Below are positions 50,539 through 58,939 of a DNA stretch of 63,097 bases, piece after piece (the first letter of the stretch is position 1; every line of letters starts with the position of its first letter). The translations under genes were made by a program, and so were the position numbers. The stretch is from positions 1 through 63,097 of the forward strand of contig CAKTXA010000013.1 in assembly GCA_934631005.1 (NCBI GenBank). The letters are read 5' to 3'. Below the pieces are notes generated by a model. The model was not told the origin of the DNA. It did no database searches and was given only the letters and a program-made list of their open reading frames with translations. Source of the stretch: an uncultured Oscillospiraceae bacterium (lineage in GTDB: Bacteria > Bacillota > Clostridia > Oscillospirales > Oscillospiraceae).

Positions 50539-50965
50539 AAAATGTACGCAGCGCCGCCGCGCAGTCCTCCTCCAGCACGCCCTGCACGACCTCCGGCTTC
50601 TGGCTGCACGGCAGCAGAAACAGGTCGATGGCCGACCCGCAGCAGCCGTTCACCGGCTCCTTCGCGCCGTACACCACGCGCGGGATGCGCGCGTTGATGA
50701 TCGCCCCGGCGCACATCGGGCACGGCTCCAGCGTCACATACAGCGTGCACTGCCACAGCCGCCAGCCGCCAAGTGTTCGGCACGCCTCGGCGATCGCCTC
50801 GATCTCGGCGTGCGCCAGCGCGCTCTTCGCGCCCTCGCGGCGGTTGCGCCCGCGGCCCACGATCTCATCGCCGCGCACCACCACGCACCCGACCGGCACC
50901 TCGCCCTCACCCGCCGCCGCCTGCGCCAGCGCCAGCGCCTCGCGCATGAACCGTTCGTCCTCCAT
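50492..50965 (-). CDS. tadA: tRNA(adenine-34) deaminase
   Basis: 157 aa zinc deaminase. HAE (His52, Glu54) and PCPMC (Cys82, Cys85) form the zinc site and proton shuttle, and VTLEPCPMCAGAIINARIPR is the family core. It converts A34 to inosine in tRNA-Arg(ACG). The C-terminal LREKRRGETAEE tail is basic then acidic. Monocistronic, ending before the TGCCGAA array. One TGCCGAA motif (50532) lies inside its 3' end. Confidence 0.95.
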   Translation of the reverse strand: MEDERFMREALALAQAAAGEGEVPVGCVVVRGDEIVGRGRNRREGAKSALAHAEIEAIAEACRTLGGWRLWQCTLYVTLEPCPMCAGAIINARIPRVVYGAKEPVNGCCGSAIDLFLLPCSQKPEVVQGVLEEDCAAALRTFFRHLREKRRGETAEE

Positions 50966-51029
50966 CTGTGTCCCTCCGCCGTGTTTTCGACAGTTTCTAT
51001 CATTATTATAGTATGCCGCCCGCCCCGCG

Positions 51030-51374
51030 TCAACCGAGCAGCGCCGCCAGCAGCATCGCCAGTTCCCGCGCGTCCAGCGGCCGCGCCGCGCCGTCGGCGC
51101 TCACAAGCGTCAGCCTCCCGTCCAGCTTCTGCAGCGCCTGCTGCGCCACGCCGCACAGCGCCGCAAAATCCCGCGGCTGCGCCTGCCCCGTCAGCAGAAA
51201 ATCCGTCGTCGCTCCCAGCGCCGCCGCCAGCTTCACCAGCGTCTCGCCGTCCGGCTCCCGCCGCCCCTGCTCATACATCCCGATCGCGCTCGGGCTCACG
51301 CCCACCTGCGCCGCCAGCGCCTGCTGGCTGAGCTTTTTCTGCCGCCGCAGGGCGGCCAGCCGTGCACCAAGCAT
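51030..51374 (-). CDS. Xre-family transcriptional regulator
   Basis: 114 aa. N-terminal HTH LGARLAALRRQKKLSQQALA and AQVGVSPSAIGMYEQGRREP (about 2-40) is the classic Cro/CI fold. The C-terminal 55 aa are helical, with no peptidase. ATG 51374 lies 8 bases from GGAGG; the ATG at 51380 is only 2 bases away. Divergent from a three-gene operon that ends in a sigma-like HTH gene. It resembles a phage repressor such as Xre of PBSX, but could equally control only its neighbours. Confidence 0.85.
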   Translation of the reverse strand: MLGARLAALRRQKKLSQQALAAQVGVSPSAIGMYEQGRREPDGETLVKLAAALGATTDFLLTGQAQPRDFAALCGVAQQALQKLDGRLTLVSADGAARPLDARELAMLLAALLG

Positions 51375-51407
51375 CCCCATTTCCTCCTAATTTTTGTAAA
51401 TTTATGC

Positions 51408-51436
51408 TTGACATCACACACATCGTGTAGTATGCT
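51408..51436 (+). promoter_or_regulatory. sigma-A promoter with palindromic spacer
   Basis: TTGACA (51408-51413), a 17-bp spacer, TATGCT (51431-51436). The spacer contains ACAC-ATC-GTGT (51418-51428), a short inverted repeat suited to the divergent Xre-type repressor. Confidence 0.65.
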
Positions 51437-51450
51437 TTGACTGTAAATAA

Positions 51451-51696
51451 ATGGTATTCCATATTCCGAACGGGGGGGTCAACACGAAAAAATCACGGTC
51501 CCGGGCGCAGATGCCGGACGCGCCCGCCAGCCTGCCGTCGCGGTGGTGCAGCCTGTGCGGCGGCGAAATCTACGCGGGCGATAATTATTACGAGCTGGAC
51601 GGCCATGCCGTCTGCCCTGACTGCCTGCCCGCCTTTGCGCGGGGCTATTTTCTCGGCGATCTGCGCGTGGCCATGCCGCCGCGCCTTCTGCCATGA
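51451..51696 (+). CDS. small cysteine-rich (zinc-finger-like) protein
   Basis: Up to 81 aa. The core WCSLCGGEIYAGDNYYELDGH then CPDCLPAFARGYFLGD (about 32-70) has two CxxC pairs, like small phage/ICE zinc-ribbon proteins. The start is unsure: ATG 51451 is only about 8 bases past the expected transcription start, and ATG 51511 is an alternative. It overlaps the next gene by 4 nt. Function unknown. Confidence 0.6.
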   Translation: MVFHIPNGGVNTKKSRSRAQMPDAPASLPSRWCSLCGGEIYAGDNYYELDGHAVCPDCLPAFARGYFLGDLRVAMPPRLLP

Positions 51697-51926
51697 CGCT
51701 GCGCGAGCTGTCGCAGGACTACCGCGCCGCGGCGCAGCTGCTCCGGCAGCGGCTGCGCGAGCTGCGTCAGCGGGAAAAGGTCGCCACCGACGCGGACGAG
51801 CGCTTCTGGCTCTCGCGCCGCAAGCTGGCGCTGGGCGAGATGCTCCGGCAGATGAACGAGCTGGCGGAGTTAACTGAGCGCTACTATGAAAGGGGCTACT
51901 GGCGCAGTGAAAAATACACTCTATGA
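51693..51926 (+). CDS. small helical protein of unknown function
   Basis: 77 aa, highly charged, almost entirely helical (LRELSQDYRAAAQLLRQRLR, then ADERFWLSRRKLALGEMLRQM). Translationally coupled to genes on both sides by overlap. I do not recognise it. Small helical proteins in this spot of phage regulatory regions often precede a sigma-like activator. Confidence 0.65.
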   Translation: MTLRELSQDYRAAAQLLRQRLRELRQREKVATDADERFWLSRRKLALGEMLRQMNELAELTERYYERGYWRSEKYTL

Positions 51927-52149
51927 CGGCTACCGCGGCCCGCGCATGAGCCGCGAGATGCTCATGGCGCGCGTGCAGAACGTGATCGACAACGAGCTGA
52001 CCGACAAGCAGCGCCGCGCGCTGGAGGATTATTACCTGGCCCGCAAGACCATCCCCGCGCTCGCCGCGGAGTACGGCGTGAACAAATCCACCGTCAGCCG
52101 CACCCTCAAGCGCGCCGAAGCCCGCCTGCGCCGGTTCCTGAAATACTAA
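51907..52149 (+). CDS. sigma-70 region 4-like HTH protein
   Basis: 80 aa from GTG 51907 (AAAGGGG upstream); ATG 51886 is an alternative giving 87 aa. LTDKQRRALEDYYLARKTIP then ALAAEYGVNKSTVSRTLKRA is a region-4/ArpU-type helix-turn-helix, with no region 2. Such proteins activate late operons in Gram-positive phages (PBSX Xpf is a known analogue). Last gene of a coupled three-gene operon. Confidence 0.78.
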   Translation: MKNTLYDGYRGPRMSREMLMARVQNVIDNELTDKQRRALEDYYLARKTIPALAAEYGVNKSTVSRTLKRAEARLRRFLKY

Positions 52150-52171
52150 AAGAATTTTCAGCTGCGGGCAC

Positions 52172-52288
52172 AAAAAAACAAAAGGACTCCCGACTGCAAG
52201 CGCAGTCAGGAGCCAAGTTTGTGGGTGGCGGCGTGCAGATGGGCCACGCCGCCGGGGATATGAAGTGCGCTCGCATTGGATAAGCTGC
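52172..52288 (-). ncRNA. candidate structured small RNA
   Basis: On the reverse strand an extended -10 (TGCTATGAT, 52303-52295) precedes a stretch with stem GGCGGCGTG/CACGCCGCC (52254-52228), the single-stranded CCCACAAACTTGG, and a strong terminator GGCTCCTGACTGC/GCAGTCGGGAGTCC (52214-52184) followed by TTTTGTTTTTTTG. A further hairpin GTGC-CTCGCA/TGCGAG-CAC spans the expected start. No plausible protein. Not matched by eye to a known RNA family. Confidence 0.45.
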
Positions 52289-52355
52289 GAGCACATCATA
52301 GCAGGCCGTGCGTGAAAAAGCAGTCGAAGCCGGTCGCGCCCCAAAAAGAACCGCG

Positions 52356-52396
52356 CCGCCCGGGAGGACTCCCCTCCCGGGCGGTTTTTTGCGCCG
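52356..52396 (+). terminator. strong intrinsic terminator
   Basis: CCGCCCGGGAGG (about 52357-52368) pairs with CCTCCCGGGCGG (52374-52385), followed by TTTTTT. It insulates the downstream SLH gene from the 51451-52149 operon. Confidence 0.88.
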
Positions 52397-52434
52397 TTTG
52401 GGTGAATTTTTTAGGAGATACTTTCCTCCGCCCC

Positions 52435-52463
52435 TTGATTTTTCCCGCCGGATGCTTTATGGT
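52435..52463 (+). promoter_or_regulatory. sigma-A promoter of the second SLH gene
   Basis: TTGATT (52435-52440), a 17-bp spacer, TATGGT (52458-52463). The predicted leader is about 90 nt. Confidence 0.6.
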
Positions 52464-52562
52464 AACAGTGTGTTTCCCCTCGCGGAAATGCGCCAGTCTT
52501 TGTATCCCATTATTTTTGCAGGGGCCGGTGAGCGCATCGGCCCGTAAGGAGTGCGATACTTT

Positions 52563-55500
52563 ATGAAACGCAGAATTTTATCAGTCCTCGTCATCCTGTG
52601 TCTGATCGCGGCGCTGCTGCCGATGTCTGTCATGGCAGCGAGCTATCCGGACACCGACGGCCATTGGGCGGAAAAGTCCATCGGCCGCTGGTCGAACGCC
52701 GCCGTCGTGCAGGGCACGGACGGCGAGTTCCGCCCCGATCTCAGCATCACAAGAGCGCAGATCGCAGCGATCTTCGCACGGCTGCTTCGGCTTCCCGAAG
52801 CGTCTCCGGCAGAGTACCATGATCTGACGGCGGACGCGTGGTACGCGGACGCCGTCAGCCGCTGCGCAGCGGCTGGAATTTTGACGGGTTATCCTGACGG
52901 CACGTTCCGCCCGAACGACCCGGTCACCCGCGAGCAGGCCTGTGCCATGCTCGCCCGCGCGCTCGGCATTTCCGAACTCCGCCGCGCCGACCTCTCCGAC
53001 TTCCCCGACGCCGCCGATACCGGCGATTGGGCGAAGGGCTACGTCGCCGCCATGCTGAACCGCGACATCCTCACCGGCCTGAGCGGGAAATTGGCCCCGA
53101 AGGCCCCCGTCACCCGCGCCCAGTTCGTCACCATGCTCGACCGCGCCATCGCCGTCTACGCTGACGAGGACGGCGCGACAGTCAAGGCCGACGATGTCGA
53201 CGGCATCATCCTGGTTGTCGCTGAGGACGTGCAGATCAAGAACGCGCCCGCCGGCACCAAGGTCGTCGCCGCCGCGAGCGCGAAGAGCCTGAAGGTCAAC
53301 GGCAAGTCCGTCGACGCCGATCAGGTACATACGGTTCCCGAGACCGTAGAGCGCCCGAAGTCCGCTGGTTCTTCGCATTCGCACAGCTACACCGCCGCCG
53401 TCACCACCCCCGCCACCTGCGGCGCGGACGGCGTGCTGACCTACACCTGCTCCTGCGGCGCCACCTACACCGAACCCATCCCCGCCACCGGCGAGCATGT
53501 CTTCGATGAGACCGGCACCTGCACCACCTGCGGTGCAAGCGCGCCCGTAGAACTCTGGACGAGCTTCAGCGGCTCGAAGGTCGGCTTCTACAACACGATC
53601 TCTGACGCATTTGCCGAAGCGCAGAACGGCACCGGCGTGCGTGTCGTCGTCTGCGGCGACTATACGCTGCGCACCGACACCGCGATCCCGCAGGGCATCA
53701 TGCTGGACGTTGTCGCAGGCGGCAAGCTGACCGTCCCGGCAGGCATGACCCTCACCATTCCGGCGAATGCCAATCGTCTCGGTATCTTGACGGGCAGCAC
53801 CGTTGAAAATAACGGCACCATCCTGATCGAAGGCCGCGGCACACTTACCTATGGTGAAAGCAAGGTCATGGTACAAGACGGCGGCACGCTGACCGGCGAA
53901 CTCTCCGTCCCGGACGGCTACATCCTTTCCAAGAACAACAGCAGCTATTTTGCGGGCATCCCGCTTTACGAGCTGACATATTCCGACGGCACGACCAAAC
54001 AGTTTGCGGACATCTCCGGCAAGGTCGACACCAGCGTGACCCAGGTCAAGCTGCTGGACGACGTCACCAAGGGCATGAGCTTCGGCACGCGTGAGACCAC
54101 ACCCGGTCTCGTTCTGGATCTGGGTGGACACACGATCGGCGGCAGCAGCTCACAAACCAGTGCTACCCTGAGTATCTACCAGAGCATAACGATCAAAAAC
54201 GGCACGGTCGCCTATAACGGTACGCTGTCCGACCCTCCCTCGCTGCATAATTCGGCGATCCTACTCTCCGGCAGCGACACCACGCTCACCATTGCAGAAG
54301 ATGCCGTGATCAGCGGCGGTAAGGGCTACGGCATCTACGGCAGCGGCGGCACGCTGATCGTAAATGGCACCGTTACGTCCGAAGGTGATGCTGCCATCAC
54401 CGGCAACGGCAATAACGACACCGGCGACGTTGACGAGTGCAGCATCACCGTCAACGACGGCGTCGTCATCTCCGCGCCGAACGGTGCGGGCATCTACCAC
54501 CCGCAGAAGGGCACCGTGACCGTAAACGGCGGCACCATCTCCGGCCATACCGGCATCGCCATCGCCTCCGGCCACCTGAGCATCACCGGCGGCACGTTCT
54601 CCGGTTCCGGCGCTTACGTCGCACCCACCGGCTCGCAGAACGAAATTCTCGACGGTGCGGCCGTCTCCATCGTGGAGCACAACTACCCCGGCGGCGTCCC
54701 CACCGCCGCCATCACCGGCGGTACCTTCACCGCCACCGGCAAGGACGCCAAAGCTCTCCACATCTACATCTATCGTGACGCCGTCAGCGTTTGGCTGGAC
54801 TGCAAAGACTACGTCCGCGTCACCGCCGGCACCTATTCCACCGACCCCAGCGCCTACGTAGCCGACGGCTATGAGGCCGCACAGGAGGATGCGTTCTGGT
54901 ACGTCCGCCCGGCAGGCAGCTACATTGCAGAGATCACCTCGGGCGATGCCAGTGTCAAGGGGCACAAGTACACCAGCCTTTCCGCTGCCTACGCCGCGAT
55001 CAACGCCGTTGCTGAAACGCAGGGCGCAAGCAAAGCGTATGGCATAGTCAAGCTCCTTGCCGATGTTACGCTGGATCAGGATCTGACCATCGGCACGACC
55101 GGCGCCTGGCAGAAGCTCGCCCTGAACGGCCACACACTAACCTTCAAAGATGACCATAAGCTGCTCGTGACCGGCGATAAAATGGTCACAATCGAAGGCA
55201 GCGGCACGATTCGGAGCGAGAGCGCCTCTGCCGATGCCTATATAGCTGTCGTCTCCAACGGTGCCGGGCTGACCATTAGCGGCACCGGCCCAAGCAAGAA
55301 GATCACGCTGACCGGTCAGAAAGGTGTCTTGACCAGCGGTGGCTTTACTGTCAAGAAGGCGGTTCTCAACACAACGAGCGATGCCGTTACCGCAGCTGCG
55401 GACTGCACGGCAATTCTCACTGTTGACAGCGGCACAGTCCTGAAAAGCGAAGCTGGCAGCTGCCTTGTCGCTGCGGACGGCTCCAGCGCCAAGGCCGAGG

Positions 55501-56384
55501 TCAAGTCCGGCAGCAGCATGACATCCGAGAGCAGCGCAGACGTGATCTGCTGGGCATCCTCCGGTACGCTGCAGGTCAAGGGCGGCACATTCTCCGGTTC
55601 CAGTATCCTGACGGAAGCTGGCGGCGCAGTCAGCATCTCGGGCGGTACGTATCCCATCGCCAGCAAGGATGCACTCAGTACTTACATCGCGGAAGGTTAT
55701 ACGCAGCAGGATCAGGCAAGCGGCACAACCTACACCGTGAAGCTGCCGGATGTTGCCGTTGTTACCTTTGCAAACGGCAACACAAAGTCGTGCACGACGC
55801 TCAGCAGCGCACTCAGTGCAGTCAACAACACCACTGGCGCAAAAATCACACTCGTCAGAGACATCACAGAAAAAGCCTCCGGCGCGCGGATGGCTGGCGG
55901 AACGGCAGAGCTTGATCTGGCCGGTCATACGATCACCATCACTGGCACCAGCTCGGGCTATCCCGCCGCGATCACGCTGCTGCGGGCGTCCAAGCTCACG
56001 TTCGAGGATTCCTCCGCAGAGCAGACCGGCAAGATGATCGCCGCAGACTCCTATTGTGTCAACGTCGGCGGCACCTCGGAGCTGACGATCAAGAGCGGCT
56101 CCTTCAGCGGCAGCGCAACCGCCGTGCAGACGCAGGACAGCGGCAAGGCATACATTCAGGGCGGCGGCTTTACCGTCTCCCCGGCCGATACCACAAATGA
56201 CTGCCGCTATCTGCTCAACCGAGTCGATGGCTCCAGCTCAACGATCGAAGTCACCGGCGGCACTTTCCACGATTTTGACCCCGCCAACAACCTCGCCGAT
56301 GGTGAAAACACCAACTTCGTAAAAGCCGGCTACCAGTCCACCGAACAGGACGGCATCTACACCGTCGCACAGACGCAGGTTTGA
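52563..56384 (+). CDS. SLH-anchored extracellular protein with beta-helix-like repeats
   Basis: 1273 aa. Signal peptide (1-26, ends VMAAS). Three SLH modules (about 27-205: WAEKSIGRWSNAAVVQGTDG, CAAAGILTGYPDGTFRPNDP, then MLNRDILTGLSGKLAPKAPV). A linker holds a small double Cys-x-Cys/Cys-x-x-Cys segment (YTCSCGATYTEP...CTTCGA, about 295-335). The remaining 900 aa are short strands with repeated TVNGGTISGHTG-, SGGTFSGSG- and ISGGTYP-type motifs typical of right-handed parallel beta-helices. Probably adhesin-like or carbohydrate-facing, bound to wall polymer by SLH. AAGGAG precedes the ATG. No LPxTG. Confidence 0.88.
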   Translation: MKRRILSVLVILCLIAALLPMSVMAASYPDTDGHWAEKSIGRWSNAAVVQGTDGEFRPDLSITRAQIAAIFARLLRLPEASPAEYHDLTADAWYADAVSRCAAAGILTGYPDGTFRPNDPVTREQACAMLARALGISELRRADLSDFPDAADTGDWAKGYVAAMLNRDILTGLSGKLAPKAPVTRAQFVTMLDRAIAVYADEDGATVKADDVDGIILVVAEDVQIKNAPAGTKVVAAASAKSLKVNGKSVDADQVHTVPETVERPKSAGSSHSHSYTAAVTTPATCGADGVLTYTCSCGATYTEPIPATGEHVFDETGTCTTCGASAPVELWTSFSGSKVGFYNTISDAFAEAQNGTGVRVVVCGDYTLRTDTAIPQGIMLDVVAGGKLTVPAGMTLTIPANANRLGILTGSTVENNGTILIEGRGTLTYGESKVMVQDGGTLTGELSVPDGYILSKNNSSYFAGIPLYELTYSDGTTKQFADISGKVDTSVTQVKLLDDVTKGMSFGTRETTPGLVLDLGGHTIGGSSSQTSATLSIYQSITIKNGTVAYNGTLSDPPSLHNSAILLSGSDTTLTIAEDAVISGGKGYGIYGSGGTLIVNGTVTSEGDAAITGNGNNDTGDVDECSITVNDGVVISAPNGAGIYHPQKGTVTVNGGTISGHTGIAIASGHLSITGGTFSGSGAYVAPTGSQNEILDGAAVSIVEHNYPGGVPTAAITGGTFTATGKDAKALHIYIYRDAVSVWLDCKDYVRVTAGTYSTDPSAYVADGYEAAQEDAFWYVRPAGSYIAEITSGDASVKGHKYTSLSAAYAAINAVAETQGASKAYGIVKLLADVTLDQDLTIGTTGAWQKLALNGHTLTFKDDHKLLVTGDKMVTIEGSGTIRSESASADAYIAVVSNGAGLTISGTGPSKKITLTGQKGVLTSGGFTVKKAVLNTTSDAVTAAADCTAILTVDSGTVLKSEAGSCLVAADGSSAKAEVKSGSSMTSESSADVICWASSGTLQVKGGTFSGSSILTEAGGAVSISGGTYPIASKDALSTYIAEGYTQQDQASGTTYTVKLPDVAVVTFANGNTKSCTTLSSALSAVNNTTGAKITLVRDITEKASGARMAGGTAELDLAGHTITITGTSSGYPAAITLLRASKLTFEDSSAEQTGKMIAADSYCVNVGGTSELTIKSGSFSGSATAVQTQDSGKAYIQGGGFTVSPADTTNDCRYLLNRVDGSSSTIEVTGGTFHDFDPANNLADGENTNFVKAGYQSTEQDGIYTVAQTQV

Positions 56385-56400
56385 ATTTCAAATAGCAAAA

Positions 56401-56436
56401 AGCGCCCGGGCCAAAGCCCGGGCGCTTCGTTTTTTG
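56401..56436 (+). terminator. terminator of the second SLH gene
   Basis: AGCGCCCGGGC (56401-56411) pairs with GCCCGGGCGCT (56416-56426), then TCGTTTTTT. Confidence 0.9.
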
Positions 56437-56454
56437 CACATATCCCAAATTTCG

Positions 56455-56880
56455 TCGTAACGTAGGGGAGGGGCTTACCCCTCCCGCTGGTGGGCAGCTG
56501 TGGCTTTTGCACGCAGCGGCAGGACGGTGCGCACCCCTTGCCTTCCCCTCGGGGCCGATTCCCCCTATCAGGGGGAAATGTCCCGAAGGGACAAAGAGGG
56601 TAGGGACAGGTGGCGAGCGCAGCGAGCCGGATGAGGGCCGGGGAGCACTCACACATAGCTTTGCATGCTCAGCAAAATGCAGCTGCTCCCCGACCCTCAT
56701 CAGTCTGCGGAGCGAAGCTCCGCAGACAGCTTCCCCGAGGGGAAGCCAAGGAGCCCTCAGCAAATCGGCACTGCGGCAAAGGAACGATACCGCGTACCAG
56801 CGGGAGGGGCAAGCCCCTCCCCTACGTCCAAATAACGGGTGTGTCGGGCGGGCCGATGTGGTCATCGGCCCCTACAGAAA
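56455..56880. repeat. intergenic palindromic repeat, locus 11 (composite with terminal inverted repeats)
   Basis: Left end CGTAACGTAGGGGAGGGGCT / right end GGGGCAAGCCCCTCCCCTAC (about 56457 and 56823). Inside lie GCCGATTCCCCCTATCAGGG, GTCCCGAAGGGAC, GGCGAGCGCAGCGAGCC, GGCCGGGGAGCA / TGCTCCCCGACC, CTGCGGAGCGAAGCTCCGCAG and CTTCCCCGAGGGGAAGCC. A degenerate GGGCCGATGTGGTCATCGGCC stem follows at 56850. No ORF. Confidence 0.88.
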
Positions 56881-56884
56881 TGTG

Positions 56885-56913
56885 CAAAAAGCCCGGGAGA
56901 ATTTTCTCCCGGG
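56885..56913 (-). terminator. terminator of udk
   Basis: GCCCGGGAGAA / TTCTCCCGGG hairpin (56891-56913), followed on the reverse strand by CTTTTTG. 7 bp past the udk stop. Confidence 0.88.
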
Positions 56914-56919
56914 TCATTT

Positions 56920-57546
56920 TCAGTGCTGCTCAATATGTCGCTGTATCCGCCCGACGATCATCTCCAGGGCGATCAGGTTTTTGCCGCCTTCGGGGACGAT
57001 GAGGTCGGCGTTTTTCTTGCTGGGCTCCACGAACTGCTCGTGCATGGGCTTGACCGTGGTCAAATACTGGTCGATGACCGATTCGATCGTCCGGCCGCGC
57101 TTGCGCACGTCGCGGCGGATGCGCCTGCACAGGCGCACGTCGGCGTCGGTGTCCACAAAAATTTTGATGTCCATCTCGCGGCACAGCTCCAGATCCTGAA
57201 AGATCAGAATACCCTCCACCACGATGACCTTCTCCGGCTCGATGTGCAAAATGCCCTCCGCGCGGTTGTGCACCGTAAAGTCATACGTCGGGCAGTCGAT
57301 GGCCACGCCCTGCTTCAGAAGCCGCAGGTGCTCGATCATCATGTCGGTGTCGAACGCGTCCGGATGGTCGTAGTTGAGCTTCGCCCGCTCCTCATACGTC
57401 AGCTCGTTGTGCTGCTTGTAGTAGTTGTCGTGGCTGAGGACGGTGATGTTCTCCCCAAACCGGTTCATCAGCGCCTTCACCAGCGTCGTCTTGCCGCTGC
57501 CCGTGCCGCCCGCAACTCCAATGACGATAATGTTCTGATCCCCCAC
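56920..57546 (-). CDS. udk: uridine/cytidine kinase
   Basis: 208 aa. P-loop GVAGGTGSGKTT, the SHDNYYKQHNELTYEER substrate loop, NYDHPDAFD and RIRRDVRKRGR lid are all typical of Udk. It phosphorylates uridine and cytidine for salvage. GTG 57546 follows AAGGGGAG. It lies downstream of the pyrimidine nucleoside phosphorylase gene, with the same hairpin before both start sites, so the two are probably co-regulated. Confidence 0.95.
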   Translation of the reverse strand: MGDQNIIVIGVAGGTGSGKTTLVKALMNRFGENITVLSHDNYYKQHNELTYEERAKLNYDHPDAFDTDMMIEHLRLLKQGVAIDCPTYDFTVHNRAEGILHIEPEKVIVVEGILIFQDLELCREMDIKIFVDTDADVRLCRRIRRDVRKRGRTIESVIDQYLTTVKPMHEQFVEPSKKNADLIVPEGGKNLIALEMIVGRIQRHIEQH

Positions 57547-57568
57547 AGTATTCTCCCCTTCTTTGTTT

Positions 57569-57598
57569 GGCAGCACCGCGCCATGGCGCGGTGCTGCC
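57569..57598 (-). promoter_or_regulatory. 30-bp palindrome before udk (shared 5' hairpin)
   Basis: GGCAGCACCGCGCC / GGCGCGGTGCTGCC, perfect, 22 nt before the udk GTG. The outer ten bases per arm are identical to the hairpin before pdp. No T-run follows on the gene strand, so it is not a standard terminator. Confidence 0.65.
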
Positions 57599-57614
57599 AT
57601 TTAGCCTTCTGTTT

Positions 57615-58916
57615 TTATTCCACGATGCCCAGGATAAGCGGCTGCGGCGCAGGCGGCTCCTCGCCCCAGGTGAGCGCATCCAGCAGCAGCTTCTTCGCAG
57701 GCTCCAGCGTTTTTTCGTCGTTCGTATACAAAACCGCCAGCTCCTCGCCGGTCTTCACACGGTCGCCCGGCTTGCGGTGCAGCGTGATGCCTGCGGCGTA
57801 GTCGATGGCGTCGTCCTTCCTCTGCCGTCCCGCGCCGAGCACGCACGACGCCTCGCCGATCTTCTGCGCGTCCGTGGCCGTGATGTAGCCGCCGTGCTCC
57901 GCCGTCACGCGCAGCAGGTAGCGCGCCTGCGGCAGCAAACTGTGATCCGTCAGCGCCCGCGCGTCGCCGCCCTGCGCCGCGATCCACTGCTCCATCTTCC
58001 GCAGCGCCGCGCCGGACGAGACGGCCTCCTCCACGCGCCGCCGCGCCTCGTCGGCCGTCCAGCCGTTGCACAGCTCCAGCATCCCGGACGCCAGCACAAA
58101 GCTCACCTCGCGCAGATCATCCGGCCCATGGCCCGCCAGAACGTCCGCCGCCTCGGCGACCTCCAGCGCATTTCCGATATTTTTTCCCAGCGGGATGTCC
58201 ATGTCGGTCATCACCGCGCGCACACGCCTGCCGCAGTGCCGCCCGATGGCGACCATGCGCTCGGCAAGCTTCGCGCCGTCCTCCGGCGTTTTCATAAACG
58301 CGCCCGAGCCGATCTTCACATCCAGCACGATCGAGTGCGACCCCGCCGCCAGCTTTTTGGACATGATGGACGACGCGATCAGCGGCAGCGAGTCGACCGT
58401 GGCCGTCACGTCGCGCAGGGCGTAGAGCTTTTTGTCTGCGGGCGTGAGATTGCCGCTCTGCCCGATGACCGCCACGCCGATGTCCTCCACCTGATGCAGA
58501 AATTCCTCCGGCGTGAGCACCGTGCGGAAGCCCGGGATGGCGTCGAGCTTGTCGACCGTCCCGCCCGTGTGGCCCAGGCCGCGGCCGGACATCTTCGCCA
58601 CCTTGCCGCCGAGGCACGCCACGATCGGCGCCACGATCAGCGTCGTCTTGTCGCCCACGCCGCCGGTGGAGTGCTTGTCCACGGACTTGTCGCCGAAGCG
58701 GCTGAGGTCCACCGTATCGCCCGAGCGCATCATCGCGTCGGTCAGCACGGCGGTCTCGTGGTCCGTCATGCCGCGGAAAAACACCGCCATCGCAAACGCG
58801 GACATCTGATAGTCCGGAATGCTGCCGTCCGTAAACCCCTCGATGATATATCGGATCTGCGCGTCGGTAAGCGACTCGCCGAGCTTCTTCCGCTCGATCA
58901 GATCGACCATTCGCAT
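57615..58916 (-). CDS. pdp: pyrimidine-nucleoside phosphorylase
   Basis: 433 aa. MRMVDLIERKKLGESLTDAQ start, KHSTGGVGDKTTLIVAPIVA phosphate site, MSGRGLGHTGGTVDKL and the KIGSGAFMKTPEDG region all fit PdpA/DeoA-type phosphorylases. It splits uridine or thymidine with phosphate to base and (deoxy)ribose-1-phosphate. GGAGG 7 bases before ATG 58916. Together with udk it forms a nucleoside salvage pair. Confidence 0.95.
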   Translation of the reverse strand: MRMVDLIERKKLGESLTDAQIRYIIEGFTDGSIPDYQMSAFAMAVFFRGMTDHETAVLTDAMMRSGDTVDLSRFGDKSVDKHSTGGVGDKTTLIVAPIVACLGGKVAKMSGRGLGHTGGTVDKLDAIPGFRTVLTPEEFLHQVEDIGVAVIGQSGNLTPADKKLYALRDVTATVDSLPLIASSIMSKKLAAGSHSIVLDVKIGSGAFMKTPEDGAKLAERMVAIGRHCGRRVRAVMTDMDIPLGKNIGNALEVAEAADVLAGHGPDDLREVSFVLASGMLELCNGWTADEARRRVEEAVSSGAALRKMEQWIAAQGGDARALTDHSLLPQARYLLRVTAEHGGYITATDAQKIGEASCVLGAGRQRKDDAIDYAAGITLHRKPGDRVKTGEELAVLYTNDEKTLEPAKKLLLDALTWGEEPPAPQPLILGIVE

Positions 58917-58939
58917 ATAATTGCCTCCTCACAATTTCA

